From NCBI RefSeq assembly GCF_003130795.1, contig NZ_CP029354.1:310001-374000 (forward strand): DNA of 64,000 nt. The letters run 5' to 3'. Both the position numbers and the translations under genes were made by a program. Below, piece after piece: positions 34,088 through 41,562 of this stretch (its first letter is position 1; the number at the start of each line of letters is the position of its first letter). The notes beneath the pieces are model-generated. The model was not told the origin of the DNA and searched no databases. It saw only the letters and a program-made list of their open reading frames with translations. The DNA comes from Azospirillum thermophilum (lineage in GTDB: Bacteria > Pseudomonadota > Alphaproteobacteria > Azospirillales > Azospirillaceae).

Positions 34088-35332
34088 ATGGCCGAGCCCT
34101 GCCGCCTGACCACCGACCGAGCCGACTGCGTCGCCTGCGGGCGTCCGCAGCCGCTGCCGGCCGGCGCGGCGGTCTGCGACTGCGGCCGGCGGGAGAACTT
34201 GGCCGTGCGCTATCCGCTCGATCCGGCGCGGCGCGCGGCGCTGCTCGCCGCCGTCGCGGCGGGGGAGCGGTCGCTGTGGCGCTACGCCCCGCTGCTGCCG
34301 GTCGGGGCGCGCCATGCCAGCCGGCTGCAGGTCGGCTGGACGCCGCTGATCGATTGCGGCGAGGTGGAGGGCGTCCGGCTCCACCTGAAGGACGAGACGC
34401 GCAACCCCAGCGGCTCGCTGAAGGACCGGGCGAGCGAGGTGGTGGTGGCGGTCGCCGCCGCCCGGGGGGTGGAGCGGGTGGTCGTCGCCTCCACCGGCAA
34501 CGCCGCCGCCTCGCTCGCCTGCATCGCGGCGTCGGCCGGGCTGACGGCGGTGATCCTGGTGCCGCAGACGGTGCCGCAGGCGAAGCTGGCGCAGATCCTG
34601 GCCTATGGCGCGACCGTCTACCGGGTCGCCGGCAGCTATGACGACGCCTTCGCCCTGGTCGAGACGGCGTCGGAGAGGCTCGGCCTGTTCAACCGCAGCA
34701 CCGGCCTCAACCCCTTCACCCGCGAGGGCAAGAAGACGGTGGCGCTGGAGATCGCCGAGCAGCTCGGCTGGCAGGCGCCGGACTGGGTCATCGTGCCGAC
34801 GGGCGACGGCAACATCCTGAGCGCGGTGTGGAAGGGCTTCCGCGAGCTGGCGGCGCTGGGCCTGATCGCCCGTACGCCGCGCCTCGTCGCCGCCCAGTCC
34901 GCCGCCTCCCCGGCCATCGCGCGGGCGCATGGCGCCCATCCGCTGCTGCCGCCGCCGGATGCGGCGGAGACCACCGTCGCCGACAGCATCACGGTCGACC
35001 GCCCGCGCGACGGCACCGCCGCCCTGCAGGCGCTCGCGGAGTCGGACGGGCTGGCGGTGGAGGTCGACGACGAGGCGATCGTCGCCGGTGTCGGCGAGGC
35101 CGCCGCCCGCTTCGGGCTGTTCGTCGAGCCGTCGGGCGGCGCCGCGGTCGCGGCCTTCCGCAGGCTGGCGCGGGCCGGCCTGTTCGAGCGGAACCAGCGC
35201 GTCGTCTGCCTTGCCACCGGCAGCGGGCTGAAGGACCTGCGGCCGATTCTCGGCGCCGTCACGCCGGAGTGGCTGGACCGCAGGGCGCCGCTGGTCCGGC
35301 CGGGCGACTGGCAGAGCATCGCGCCCTCCTGA
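34088..35332 (+). CDS. Threonine synthase-like PLP enzyme
   Basis: A 414-residue fold-type II PLP enzyme. The N-terminus has a small Cys cluster (CVACGRPQPL and AVCDCGRR), as in bacterial and archaeal threonine synthases. The PLP lysine lies in LKDETRNPSGSLKDRAS, the substrate loop is ASTGNAAASLACIA, and the phosphate loop is VPTGDGNILSAVWKG. The family converts O-phosphohomoserine to threonine, but relatives carry out other beta- or gamma-replacements on phosphorylated amino acids. In this cluster it may supply threonine or an unusual amino acid for the last, unassigned NRPS module. It follows sbnB by 57 nt on the same strand. Confidence 0.82.
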   Translation: MAEPCRLTTDRADCVACGRPQPLPAGAAVCDCGRRENLAVRYPLDPARRAALLAAVAAGERSLWRYAPLLPVGARHASRLQVGWTPLIDCGEVEGVRLHLKDETRNPSGSLKDRASEVVVAVAAARGVERVVVASTGNAAASLACIAASAGLTAVILVPQTVPQAKLAQILAYGATVYRVAGSYDDAFALVETASERLGLFNRSTGLNPFTREGKKTVALEIAEQLGWQAPDWVIVPTGDGNILSAVWKGFRELAALGLIARTPRLVAAQSAASPAIARAHGAHPLLPPPDAAETTVADSITVDRPRDGTAALQALAESDGLAVEVDDEAIVAGVGEAAARFGLFVEPSGGAAVAAFRRLARAGLFERNQRVVCLATGSGLKDLRPILGAVTPEWLDRRAPLVRPGDWQSIAPS

Positions 35333-35394
35333 GGCCGGGTCCGCCCGGCGGCCTCCTTCCACCATCGTCACGGTCAATTCCAGGGTTCACGGCT

Positions 35395-37260
35395 TTGTGC
35401 GGCATCTGCGGGGTCTTCCGGATTACGGGCGGGGAGCCGGTCTCCCGGACGGTGGTGGAGGCGATGACCCGCACCATCCTCCACCGCGGCCCCGACGATT
35501 CCGGGGTGGCGCTGTTCGACCGGGCGGCGCTGGGCTTCCGCCGGCTCAGCATCATCGACCTCGACACCGGCCATCAGCCGCTGTCCAACGAGGACGGCAC
35601 GCTCTGGCTGGTCTGCAACGGCGAGATCTACAATTACCGCGCCCTGCGCGAGGAGCTGGCCGCCAAGGGGCACCGCTTCCGCACCCGCACCGACGTCGAG
35701 GTGCTGCTGCACCTCTACGAGGAGGAGGGGGAGGCGATGCTGGACCGGCTGAACGGCCAGTTCGCCTTCGCCATCCTCGACACCCGGCGCGACCGGCTGT
35801 TCCTGGCGCGCGACCAGTTCGGGGTGGCGCCGCTGTTCTACACGGTGGCCGGCGGCACCTTCCTGTTCGGCTCCGAGGTCAAGGCCATCCTCGCCCATCC
35901 CGGCGTCGAGCGGCGGGTGGACCTGACGGGGCTGGACCAGGTGATCGCCCTGCCGGGGCTGGTCAGCCCGCGCACGATGTTCGCCGGCATCGAGAGCCTG
36001 CCGCCCGGCCATGCCCTGACGGTCGACGGGGACGGGGTGCGCAGCCGGCGCTACTGGGATCTGGTCTATCCGGCCGAGGCCTCCCCCGCCGATCCGCGCA
36101 GCGAGGAGGAGATCCGCGAGGAGCTGACCCATCGCCTGCGCGAGGCGGTGCGGCGACGGCTGCAGGCCGACGTGCCGGTCGGCGCCTATCTCAGCGGCGG
36201 GCTCGATTCCTCGCTGGTCGCCGCCCTGATGCGGCAGTGCGGGGCCGAGGCGATCGAGACCTTCTCCATCGCCTTCGCCGACCGGCTGCTCGACGAGCGC
36301 GAGCATCAGCGGCTGATGGCCCGCCATCTCGGCAGCCGCCACCATGAGATCGAGCTGGACGACGCGGGGATCGAGGGACGGCTGCGCGCGGTGATCCGCC
36401 ATTGCGAGTGCCCGATCAAGGAATCCTACAACACCGCCTCGCTGGCGCTGTCGGCCGCGGCGCGGGCGGCCGGCGTGCCGGTGGTGCTGAGCGGGGAGGG
36501 GGCCGACGAGCTGTTCGCCGGATATATCGGCTACCGCTACGACGCCTTCCGCCGCGCCCGCGGCCCCATGGTTCCGCCGCAGGGGCGGGAGGCGGCACTG
36601 CGCCGCGCGCTGTGGGGCGACGAGACGGTCTTCTACGAGAAGCATCTGGCCGACCATGAGTCCGTGCGCCGCGGGCTCTACGCGCCGGACATCGCCGCGG
36701 GCTTCGCCGATTTCGAGTTCGCGCGGTTCGGCCTGATCGATCCGGCGATGCTGCGCGGCCGTCACCCGCTGCACCAGCGGGCCTATCTGGACCTCAAGCT
36801 GCGGCTGGGCGACCACCTCGTCGGGGACCACGGCGACCGCATGCTGCTCGGCAACTCGGTGGAGGGGCGCTTCCCCTTCCTCGACGTCGAGGTGGCGGAT
36901 CTGGCGGCCCGCATGCCGCCGGAGCTGAAGCTGAACGGCTTCACCGAGAAGTACATCCTGAAGCAGGCCGCCCGCCTGCTGTTGCCGCAGGGCATCGTGG
37001 AGCGCGAGAAGTACGCCTTCGCCGCGCCGGGCAGCCCGCAACTGCTGCGCGCCGGGGTGCCCTGGGTGGAGGAGCTGCTGTCGCCCGGCACCGTGCGCCG
37101 CCACGGCTATTTCGATGTCGGAATGGTGGAGGCGCTGAAGGCCCGCTACCGCGAGCCCGATTTCACGCTGGCCGGCGCCAACGAGGAGGACCTGCTGATG
37201 ATCGTGCTGACCTTCGGCCTCTTCGTCGAGGAGTTCGACATGCCGCGGCTGGGTGCGTGA
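35395..37260 (+). CDS. asnB: Asparagine synthetase, glutamine-hydrolysing (class B)
   Basis: A 621-residue two-domain amidotransferase. The N-terminal glutaminase domain must begin with Cys; a TTG at 35395 followed directly by TGC gives (M)CGICGVFRITGG, which fixes the start even though no ATG exists there. The synthetase domain has the pyrophosphate loop AYLSGGLDSSLVAAL and SGEGADELFAGYIGY. It normally forms asparagine from aspartate and glutamine with ATP. In natural-product clusters relatives amidate carboxyl groups of substrates or products, so here it may either supply asparagine or tailor the peptide. It is followed 12 nt later by the kinase gene. Confidence 0.92.
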   Translation: MCGICGVFRITGGEPVSRTVVEAMTRTILHRGPDDSGVALFDRAALGFRRLSIIDLDTGHQPLSNEDGTLWLVCNGEIYNYRALREELAAKGHRFRTRTDVEVLLHLYEEEGEAMLDRLNGQFAFAILDTRRDRLFLARDQFGVAPLFYTVAGGTFLFGSEVKAILAHPGVERRVDLTGLDQVIALPGLVSPRTMFAGIESLPPGHALTVDGDGVRSRRYWDLVYPAEASPADPRSEEEIREELTHRLREAVRRRLQADVPVGAYLSGGLDSSLVAALMRQCGAEAIETFSIAFADRLLDEREHQRLMARHLGSRHHEIELDDAGIEGRLRAVIRHCECPIKESYNTASLALSAAARAAGVPVVLSGEGADELFAGYIGYRYDAFRRARGPMVPPQGREAALRRALWGDETVFYEKHLADHESVRRGLYAPDIAAGFADFEFARFGLIDPAMLRGRHPLHQRAYLDLKLRLGDHLVGDHGDRMLLGNSVEGRFPFLDVEVADLAARMPPELKLNGFTEKYILKQAARLLLPQGIVEREKYAFAAPGSPQLLRAGVPWVEELLSPGTVRRHGYFDVGMVEALKARYREPDFTLAGANEEDLLMIVLTFGLFVEEFDMPRLGA

Positions 37261-37272
37261 GGGAGGATCGCG

Positions 37273-37902
37273 ATGGCGACGCGCAAGACCCTGGTGGTGG
37301 CGGTCAGCGGCCCGTCCGGCGCCGGCAAGACCAGCCTGATCGAGGCGGCGGCCGGGCGGCTGGGCGACACGGCGCGGCTGCATTTCGACCATTACATCAC
37401 GCTCGGCAACGACATCGGCGAGATCACCGCCTGGCTGGAGGCCGGCGGCGATCCCGACCGGGTGGCGACGCCGCAGCTCGCCAGCGACCTGCAGCGGCTG
37501 ATCGACGGCGGCTGGATCGAGCGGCCGCACGACCGCAGCCCGGTCGGTCCCGCCGAGTTCGTGATCCTGGAGGAGCCGTTCGGCCGCTCCCGCACCGAGG
37601 TCGGCACGCTGATCGACTTCGCCGTCCACCTCGACGTGCCGCCCGACGTGGCGCTCGCCCGCCGCACCCTGCGGCTGCTCGGCGAGCGGCCGGAGATCGG
37701 CGACGCCGCCGTGCTGGGCGAGGTGGAGGGGCAGCTCCGCGCCTTCCTCGCCGCCGGGCGGGAGGCCTATCTCGCCGCCGACCGGGCGGCACGGGCGGCG
37801 GCCGACCTCGTGCTCGACGGCATGCGGCCGGTCGAGGGGCTGGTGGAGGAGCTGCTGGCGGCCATCGCCGACCTGCGGCGCCCGGCCGGCGGCGGAGAGT
37901 GA
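37273..37902 (+). CDS. Small P-loop kinase, uridine kinase-like
   Basis: A 209-residue soluble kinase. Walker A is VSGPSGAGKTSLIEAA (about residues 11-26), followed by HFDHYITLGNDIGE, an Asp-containing segment reminiscent of the substrate-binding part of uridine kinases, and an Arg-rich lid (LARRTLRLLGERPE). GGGAGG precedes the ATG. It lies inside the precursor-supply arm between asnB and the 3-hydroxyacyl-CoA dehydrogenase-like gene. Possible jobs are making O-phosphoserine for the SbnA-like enzyme, phosphorylating a biosynthetic intermediate, or inactivating the product as self-resistance. The sequence does not decide among them. Confidence 0.78.
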   Translation: MATRKTLVVAVSGPSGAGKTSLIEAAAGRLGDTARLHFDHYITLGNDIGEITAWLEAGGDPDRVATPQLASDLQRLIDGGWIERPHDRSPVGPAEFVILEEPFGRSRTEVGTLIDFAVHLDVPPDVALARRTLRLLGERPEIGDAAVLGEVEGQLRAFLAAGREAYLAADRAARAAADLVLDGMRPVEGLVEELLAAIADLRRPAGGGE

Positions 37903-37951
37903 GCAGGCGCAAGCGACGGATCAATCGACCAGTCGAGAGGCATCGAAGGGC

Positions 37952-38815
37952 ATGACAGCGAAGACATTCAGGAAGGTCGGCGTGGTTGGCGCGGGCGTCA
38001 TCGGATCGGGCGTCGGGCATCTGTTCGCCCAGTCCGGCCACGAGGTGGTGCTGGTCGACCGGCGGCCGGAACAGCTCGACACCGCGCGCGGCTGGATCGC
38101 GAAGAACGCGCGTCTCTTCGCCTTCCTGCAGAAGGACCTGCCGCCGCCGGGCGAGGTGCTGCCGCGCATCGACTTCACGACCGACCTGGAGAGGCTCGCG
38201 TCCTGCGACTTCGTCGTGGAGAACATCACCGAGAACTGGGAGATGAAGCGGGAGCTGCACCAGTCGCTCGACCGCATCCTGTCGCCCGGCACGCCGCTCG
38301 CCGCCAACACCTCGGCCATCCCGATCACCCGCATCGCCGGGGTCGGGCGCCATCCGGAGCGCGTGGTCGGCATGCACTTCATGAACCCGGTGCCGGTCAT
38401 GCCGATGGTCGAGATCATCCGCGCCGTGCACAGCAGCGAGGCGGCGATGCAGGCGGCCCGCACCCTGGTGGAGGAGGCCGGCAAGCAGTCGATCGCCGTC
38501 AACGACTCCCCCGGCTTCGTCACCAACCGCGTGATGATGCTGATGGTGAACGAGGCGATGTTCCTGGTTCACGAGGGGGTGGCGAGCGTCCCGGACGTCG
38601 ACCGGCTGTTCCAGACCTGCTTCGGCCACAAGATGGGGCCGCTGGCGACGGCGGACCTGATCGGGCTCGACACCGTGCTGCTGTCGCTCGACACGCTCTA
38701 CCTCGAATTCAACGACAGCAAGTACCGGCCCTGCCCGCTGCTGAAGCAGAAGGTCTATGCCGGGCTGCTCGGCCGCAAGAGCGGCGAAGGCTTCCACCGC
38801 TACCGCGAGGACTGA
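37952..38815 (+). CDS. 3-Hydroxyacyl-CoA dehydrogenase-like enzyme, probable seryl-ACP oxidation step
   Basis: 287 residues with the family's NAD-binding start KVGVVGAGVIGSGVGHLFAQ, the catalytic region NTSAIPITRIA, the MHFMNPVPVMPMVEII box with the catalytic His, and the C-terminal dimerisation domain. On its own it would be called 3-hydroxybutyryl-CoA dehydrogenase. Its neighbours (ACP, acyl-CoA dehydrogenase, seryl-tRNA-synthetase-like ligase) match the zwittermicin ZmaG/H/I/J set, where the ZmaG-type enzyme oxidises the hydroxyl of seryl-ACP to the aldehyde on the way to aminomalonyl-ACP. Full family length, no odd residues seen. The pathway role is inferred from context. Confidence 0.9.
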   Translation: MTAKTFRKVGVVGAGVIGSGVGHLFAQSGHEVVLVDRRPEQLDTARGWIAKNARLFAFLQKDLPPPGEVLPRIDFTTDLERLASCDFVVENITENWEMKRELHQSLDRILSPGTPLAANTSAIPITRIAGVGRHPERVVGMHFMNPVPVMPMVEIIRAVHSSEAAMQAARTLVEEAGKQSIAVNDSPGFVTNRVMMLMVNEAMFLVHEGVASVPDVDRLFQTCFGHKMGPLATADLIGLDTVLLSLDTLYLEFNDSKYRPCPLLKQKVYAGLLGRKSGEGFHRYRED

Positions 38816-38876
38816 CCGGCCGGCGCCCGCCGGGCCGCAAGGCAGCCTCTCCCCTTCCAGCCAGGAAAAGGACACC

Positions 38877-39128
38877 ATGGCCAACAGCACCCACATCCGG
38901 AAGATCGTCGATTTCATGGCCCGCGCCTTCCAGCGCGACGACGTGCCGGTGGACGAGGACATCTTCGCCTCCGGCTTCGCGACCTCGCTCTTCGCGATGC
39001 AGCTCGTCGATTTCGTCGAGCGCGAGTTCGGCATCACGGTGGAGGCCGAGGATCTGGAGCTCGACAATTTCCGCAGCGTCGCCGCCGTCGCCGCCCTGGT
39101 CGAGCGCAAGACCGCCCGGGCGGCCTGA
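38877..39128 (+). CDS. Discrete acyl carrier protein for an extender unit
   Basis: An 83-residue acidic carrier protein. The phosphopantetheine serine is in SGFATSLFAMQLVDFVE; the usual Asp before Ser is Thr here, and SLFAMQLV is the wording I associate with ACPs that carry hydroxy-, methoxy- or aminomalonyl units (ZmaH/FkbJ-like). The ATG at 38877 follows AGGAAAAGGA. It is flanked by the two dehydrogenase genes, so it probably holds the seryl chain while it is oxidised and then presents it to the AT of the PKS module. The Thr for Asp exchange is worth noting but should not prevent modification. Confidence 0.88.
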   Translation: MANSTHIRKIVDFMARAFQRDDVPVDEDIFASGFATSLFAMQLVDFVEREFGITVEAEDLELDNFRSVAAVAALVERKTARAA

Positions 39129-39156
39129 GCGGACCGGCAGAAGGGGGACCGCAGCC

Positions 39157-40305
39157 ATGCTGTTGCTGGAAGACTTCCGCGCCCAGCGGGAGGAGTTGCG
39201 CGACTTCGCGATGCGGGAGATCGCCCCGCACGCGCAGCGCATCGACCGTGAGGAGCGCATCCCGGCCGAGGTGATCGCCTCCCTGCGCGAGGCGGGCGTC
39301 TTCGCCAGCGGCTTCCCCGCGGCCTATGGCGGCACGGCCGGCGACGACCCGGCGGCCGACGCCGTCCGCCACGGCCTGATGCACGAGGCGCTGGGCATGG
39401 CGAGCGCCTCGGCCCAGGGGCTGGTCAACGTCCACCACATGGGCGGCTTTCCCATCGCCCGCTGGGGAACCCGCGAGCAGAAGGAGGCCTGGCTGCCGCG
39501 CCTGACCTCCGGCGAGTTGCTGGCCGCCATCGCCATCACCGAGCCGAACGTCGGCAGCCAGGCCGGCGCCGTCGAGACGCGGGCGGTGCGCGAAGGATCG
39601 GACTATGTGATCACCGGCACCAAGTGCTGGATCACCTGCGGCCAGTCGGCCGACCTGTTCGTGCTGATCACCGGGTCGGACGAGGGGCCGGCCGCCTTCA
39701 TCCTGCCGCGCGACACGCCGGGCCTGACGATCGAGCCGATCCGCGGGCTGCTGGGCTGCCGCGGCTACATGCTGGCCAAGCTGCACCTCGACCGCTGCCG
39801 CGTGCCGGGCGACCGGCTTCTCGGCAAGCCGGGATTCGGCGTCACCCACGTCGCGGCGGCGGGGCTGGATGCCGGGCGCTACAACCTCGCCTGGGGCTGC
39901 GTCGGGCTGGCGCAGGCCTGCCTGGACGCCTCGGTCGCCTATGCGCGCAGCCGGCGCCAGTTCAACGCGCCGATCGGCGACCACCAGCTCGTCCAGCGCA
40001 TGATCACCGGCATGGCGACGGACATCCATGCCGCCCGCCTCACCTGCTGGCATGCCGGCGTCGCCCGCGGCCGGCGCGACCCCTCGGCGGTGAAGGAGGG
40101 GGCGATGGCGAAATACCTGGCGTCCAGGATGGTCAACAGGGTGGCGAACGACGCGCTGCAGATCCACGGCGCCAACGGCTGCGGTCCCGACTTCCCGCTG
40201 GAGCGCCATTACCGCGACGCCCGCATCATGGAGATCATCGAGGGCACCTCGCAGATCCTCGAAGGCGCCATCGCCCGCTACGTCTACCAGGAGGCGGCGC
40301 CATGA
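39157..40305 (+). CDS. Acyl-CoA dehydrogenase family enzyme, probable aminomalonyl-ACP formation
   Basis: A 382-residue FAD enzyme of normal family length. Visible are the FAD/substrate region AIAITEPNVGSQAGAVET, KCWITCGQSADLFVLI, the R-Q-F segment YARSRRQFNAPIGDHQLVQ, and the C-terminal IHGANGCGPDFPLERHYRD and EIIEGTSQILEGAIARYV, the last holding the Glu region typical of the family. In the zwittermicin pathway the ZmaI-type dehydrogenase, with the 3-hydroxyacyl-CoA dehydrogenase-like partner, oxidises seryl-ACP to aminomalonyl-ACP. The gene follows the ACP gene by 28 nt and overlaps the ligase gene by 4 nt (ATGA). Confidence 0.9.
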   Translation: MLLLEDFRAQREELRDFAMREIAPHAQRIDREERIPAEVIASLREAGVFASGFPAAYGGTAGDDPAADAVRHGLMHEALGMASASAQGLVNVHHMGGFPIARWGTREQKEAWLPRLTSGELLAAIAITEPNVGSQAGAVETRAVREGSDYVITGTKCWITCGQSADLFVLITGSDEGPAAFILPRDTPGLTIEPIRGLLGCRGYMLAKLHLDRCRVPGDRLLGKPGFGVTHVAAAGLDAGRYNLAWGCVGLAQACLDASVAYARSRRQFNAPIGDHQLVQRMITGMATDIHAARLTCWHAGVARGRRDPSAVKEGAMAKYLASRMVNRVANDALQIHGANGCGPDFPLERHYRDARIMEIIEGTSQILEGAIARYVYQEAAP

Positions 40306-41486
40306 GCGCGGTCGAGGACGGGACGGTCCGCCGCAGCTTCGACCTCGGCCGGCTGGGCGAGGCGGGGGTGCGGGCCATCCTCGACGGGCTGCGCAGCGTG
40401 GGGGAGGAGGTGCGCGACGCCGCCTTCGACCCCGCCACCGGCCTGCTGACGGTGGAGCTGACCGGCGCGCAGGCGGTGCCGGAGGTCGAGCGCTTCGTCG
40501 CCGGCATGCGCCGCACGCTGCGCTTCGTCAACCGCAAGGTGCTGAAGGAGAACCGGGCGGAGCGGCTGGTCCCCGGCCCGATCGACGAGGAGCTGCGCGC
40601 CTGCGGCGACCTGCAGATCCTGGGGGAGGGGCTGACCGGCCTGCGCGGCCGGATGCTGGCGCTGTTCCGCTTCTTCGAGCGCGAGGTGAAGGCGATCGCC
40701 GACGGCTTCGGCGCGGAGGACAACCACTATCCCGTCATGATCCCCAACGCGCTGCTGGCCGAGATGGGCTATTTCGGCCATTTCCCGCAGCACGTCACCT
40801 TCTGCTGCCATCTGCCGGACAGCCTGCCGGTGCTGGAGGCGGTGGCGGCGGAGTCGAAGCAGCCGGCCCTGCACGGGCTGCCGCGGCTGGACGGCCTGCT
40901 CGACCCGCCGCAGCATGTGCTGACGCCGGGGGTGTGCCTGCCCTGCTACGTGCAGCAGCGCGACCGCGTGCTGGCGCCGGGCGAGGTGCGCACGCTGACC
41001 ATGCAGAACCACGTCTTCCGCTATGAGGCCAACAACTTCCGCCCGCTGGCGCGCGGCTGGGACTTCACGGTACGCGACATCGTGTTCTTCGGGGCGCGGG
41101 AGGATGTGGAGCGGCTGCGCGGCGAGGTGATGGAGCGCGCCTTCGCGTTCTGCCGCGAGCTGGATCTGGAGGCGACGCTGGAGCTGGCGAACGACCCCTT
41201 CTTCCTCGACGCCAGCCGCGACAAGGCGGTGTACCAGCGCATGGGCGAGGTGAAGTACGAGCTGCTGGTCCATCTGCCGCAGCGGCCGGAGCCGCTCGCC
41301 GTGTCCTCCTTCAACCTGCACCGCGACTATTACACCGCCATCTACAACACGCGTCTTGCCGACGGCGGGCTGGCGGAGAGCGCCTGCATGGGCTTCGGTC
41401 TCGACCGCTGGCTCTACGGCTTCCTCAGCCAGAAGGGGCTTGACCCGGCCGACTGGCCGGAGCGCGTGCGGGCGGCGGTCGCCTGA
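40302..41486 (+). CDS. Seryl-tRNA synthetase-like amino acid:carrier protein ligase
   Basis: 394 residues, a class II aminoacyl-tRNA synthetase fold without a tRNA-binding arm. Motif 2 is visible in QNHVFRYEANNF and motif 3 in SACMGFGLDRWLYGF. Probable zinc ligands by homology with the atypical seryl-type enzymes are a Cys in HVTFCCHLPD, the Glu of RYE, and the Cys of ACMGFG. Such proteins (for example Bradyrhizobium Bll0957) adenylate an amino acid and load it on a carrier protein; ZmaJ does this with serine for aminomalonyl-ACP. Its ATG overlaps the stop of the dehydrogenase gene. Serine as substrate is inferred from context. Confidence 0.88.
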   Translation: MSAVEDGTVRRSFDLGRLGEAGVRAILDGLRSVGEEVRDAAFDPATGLLTVELTGAQAVPEVERFVAGMRRTLRFVNRKVLKENRAERLVPGPIDEELRACGDLQILGEGLTGLRGRMLALFRFFEREVKAIADGFGAEDNHYPVMIPNALLAEMGYFGHFPQHVTFCCHLPDSLPVLEAVAAESKQPALHGLPRLDGLLDPPQHVLTPGVCLPCYVQQRDRVLAPGEVRTLTMQNHVFRYEANNFRPLARGWDFTVRDIVFFGAREDVERLRGEVMERAFAFCRELDLEATLELANDPFFLDASRDKAVYQRMGEVKYELLVHLPQRPEPLAVSSFNLHRDYYTAIYNTRLADGGLAESACMGFGLDRWLYGFLSQKGLDPADWPERVRAAVA

Positions 41487-41562
41487 TCCATCCGGCCCCC
41501 GGCCCTGTTGTCCTCCCCGGGGGTGCTGTCCCCGGCAGGCATGACAGGGGGCGGGGGACGAC

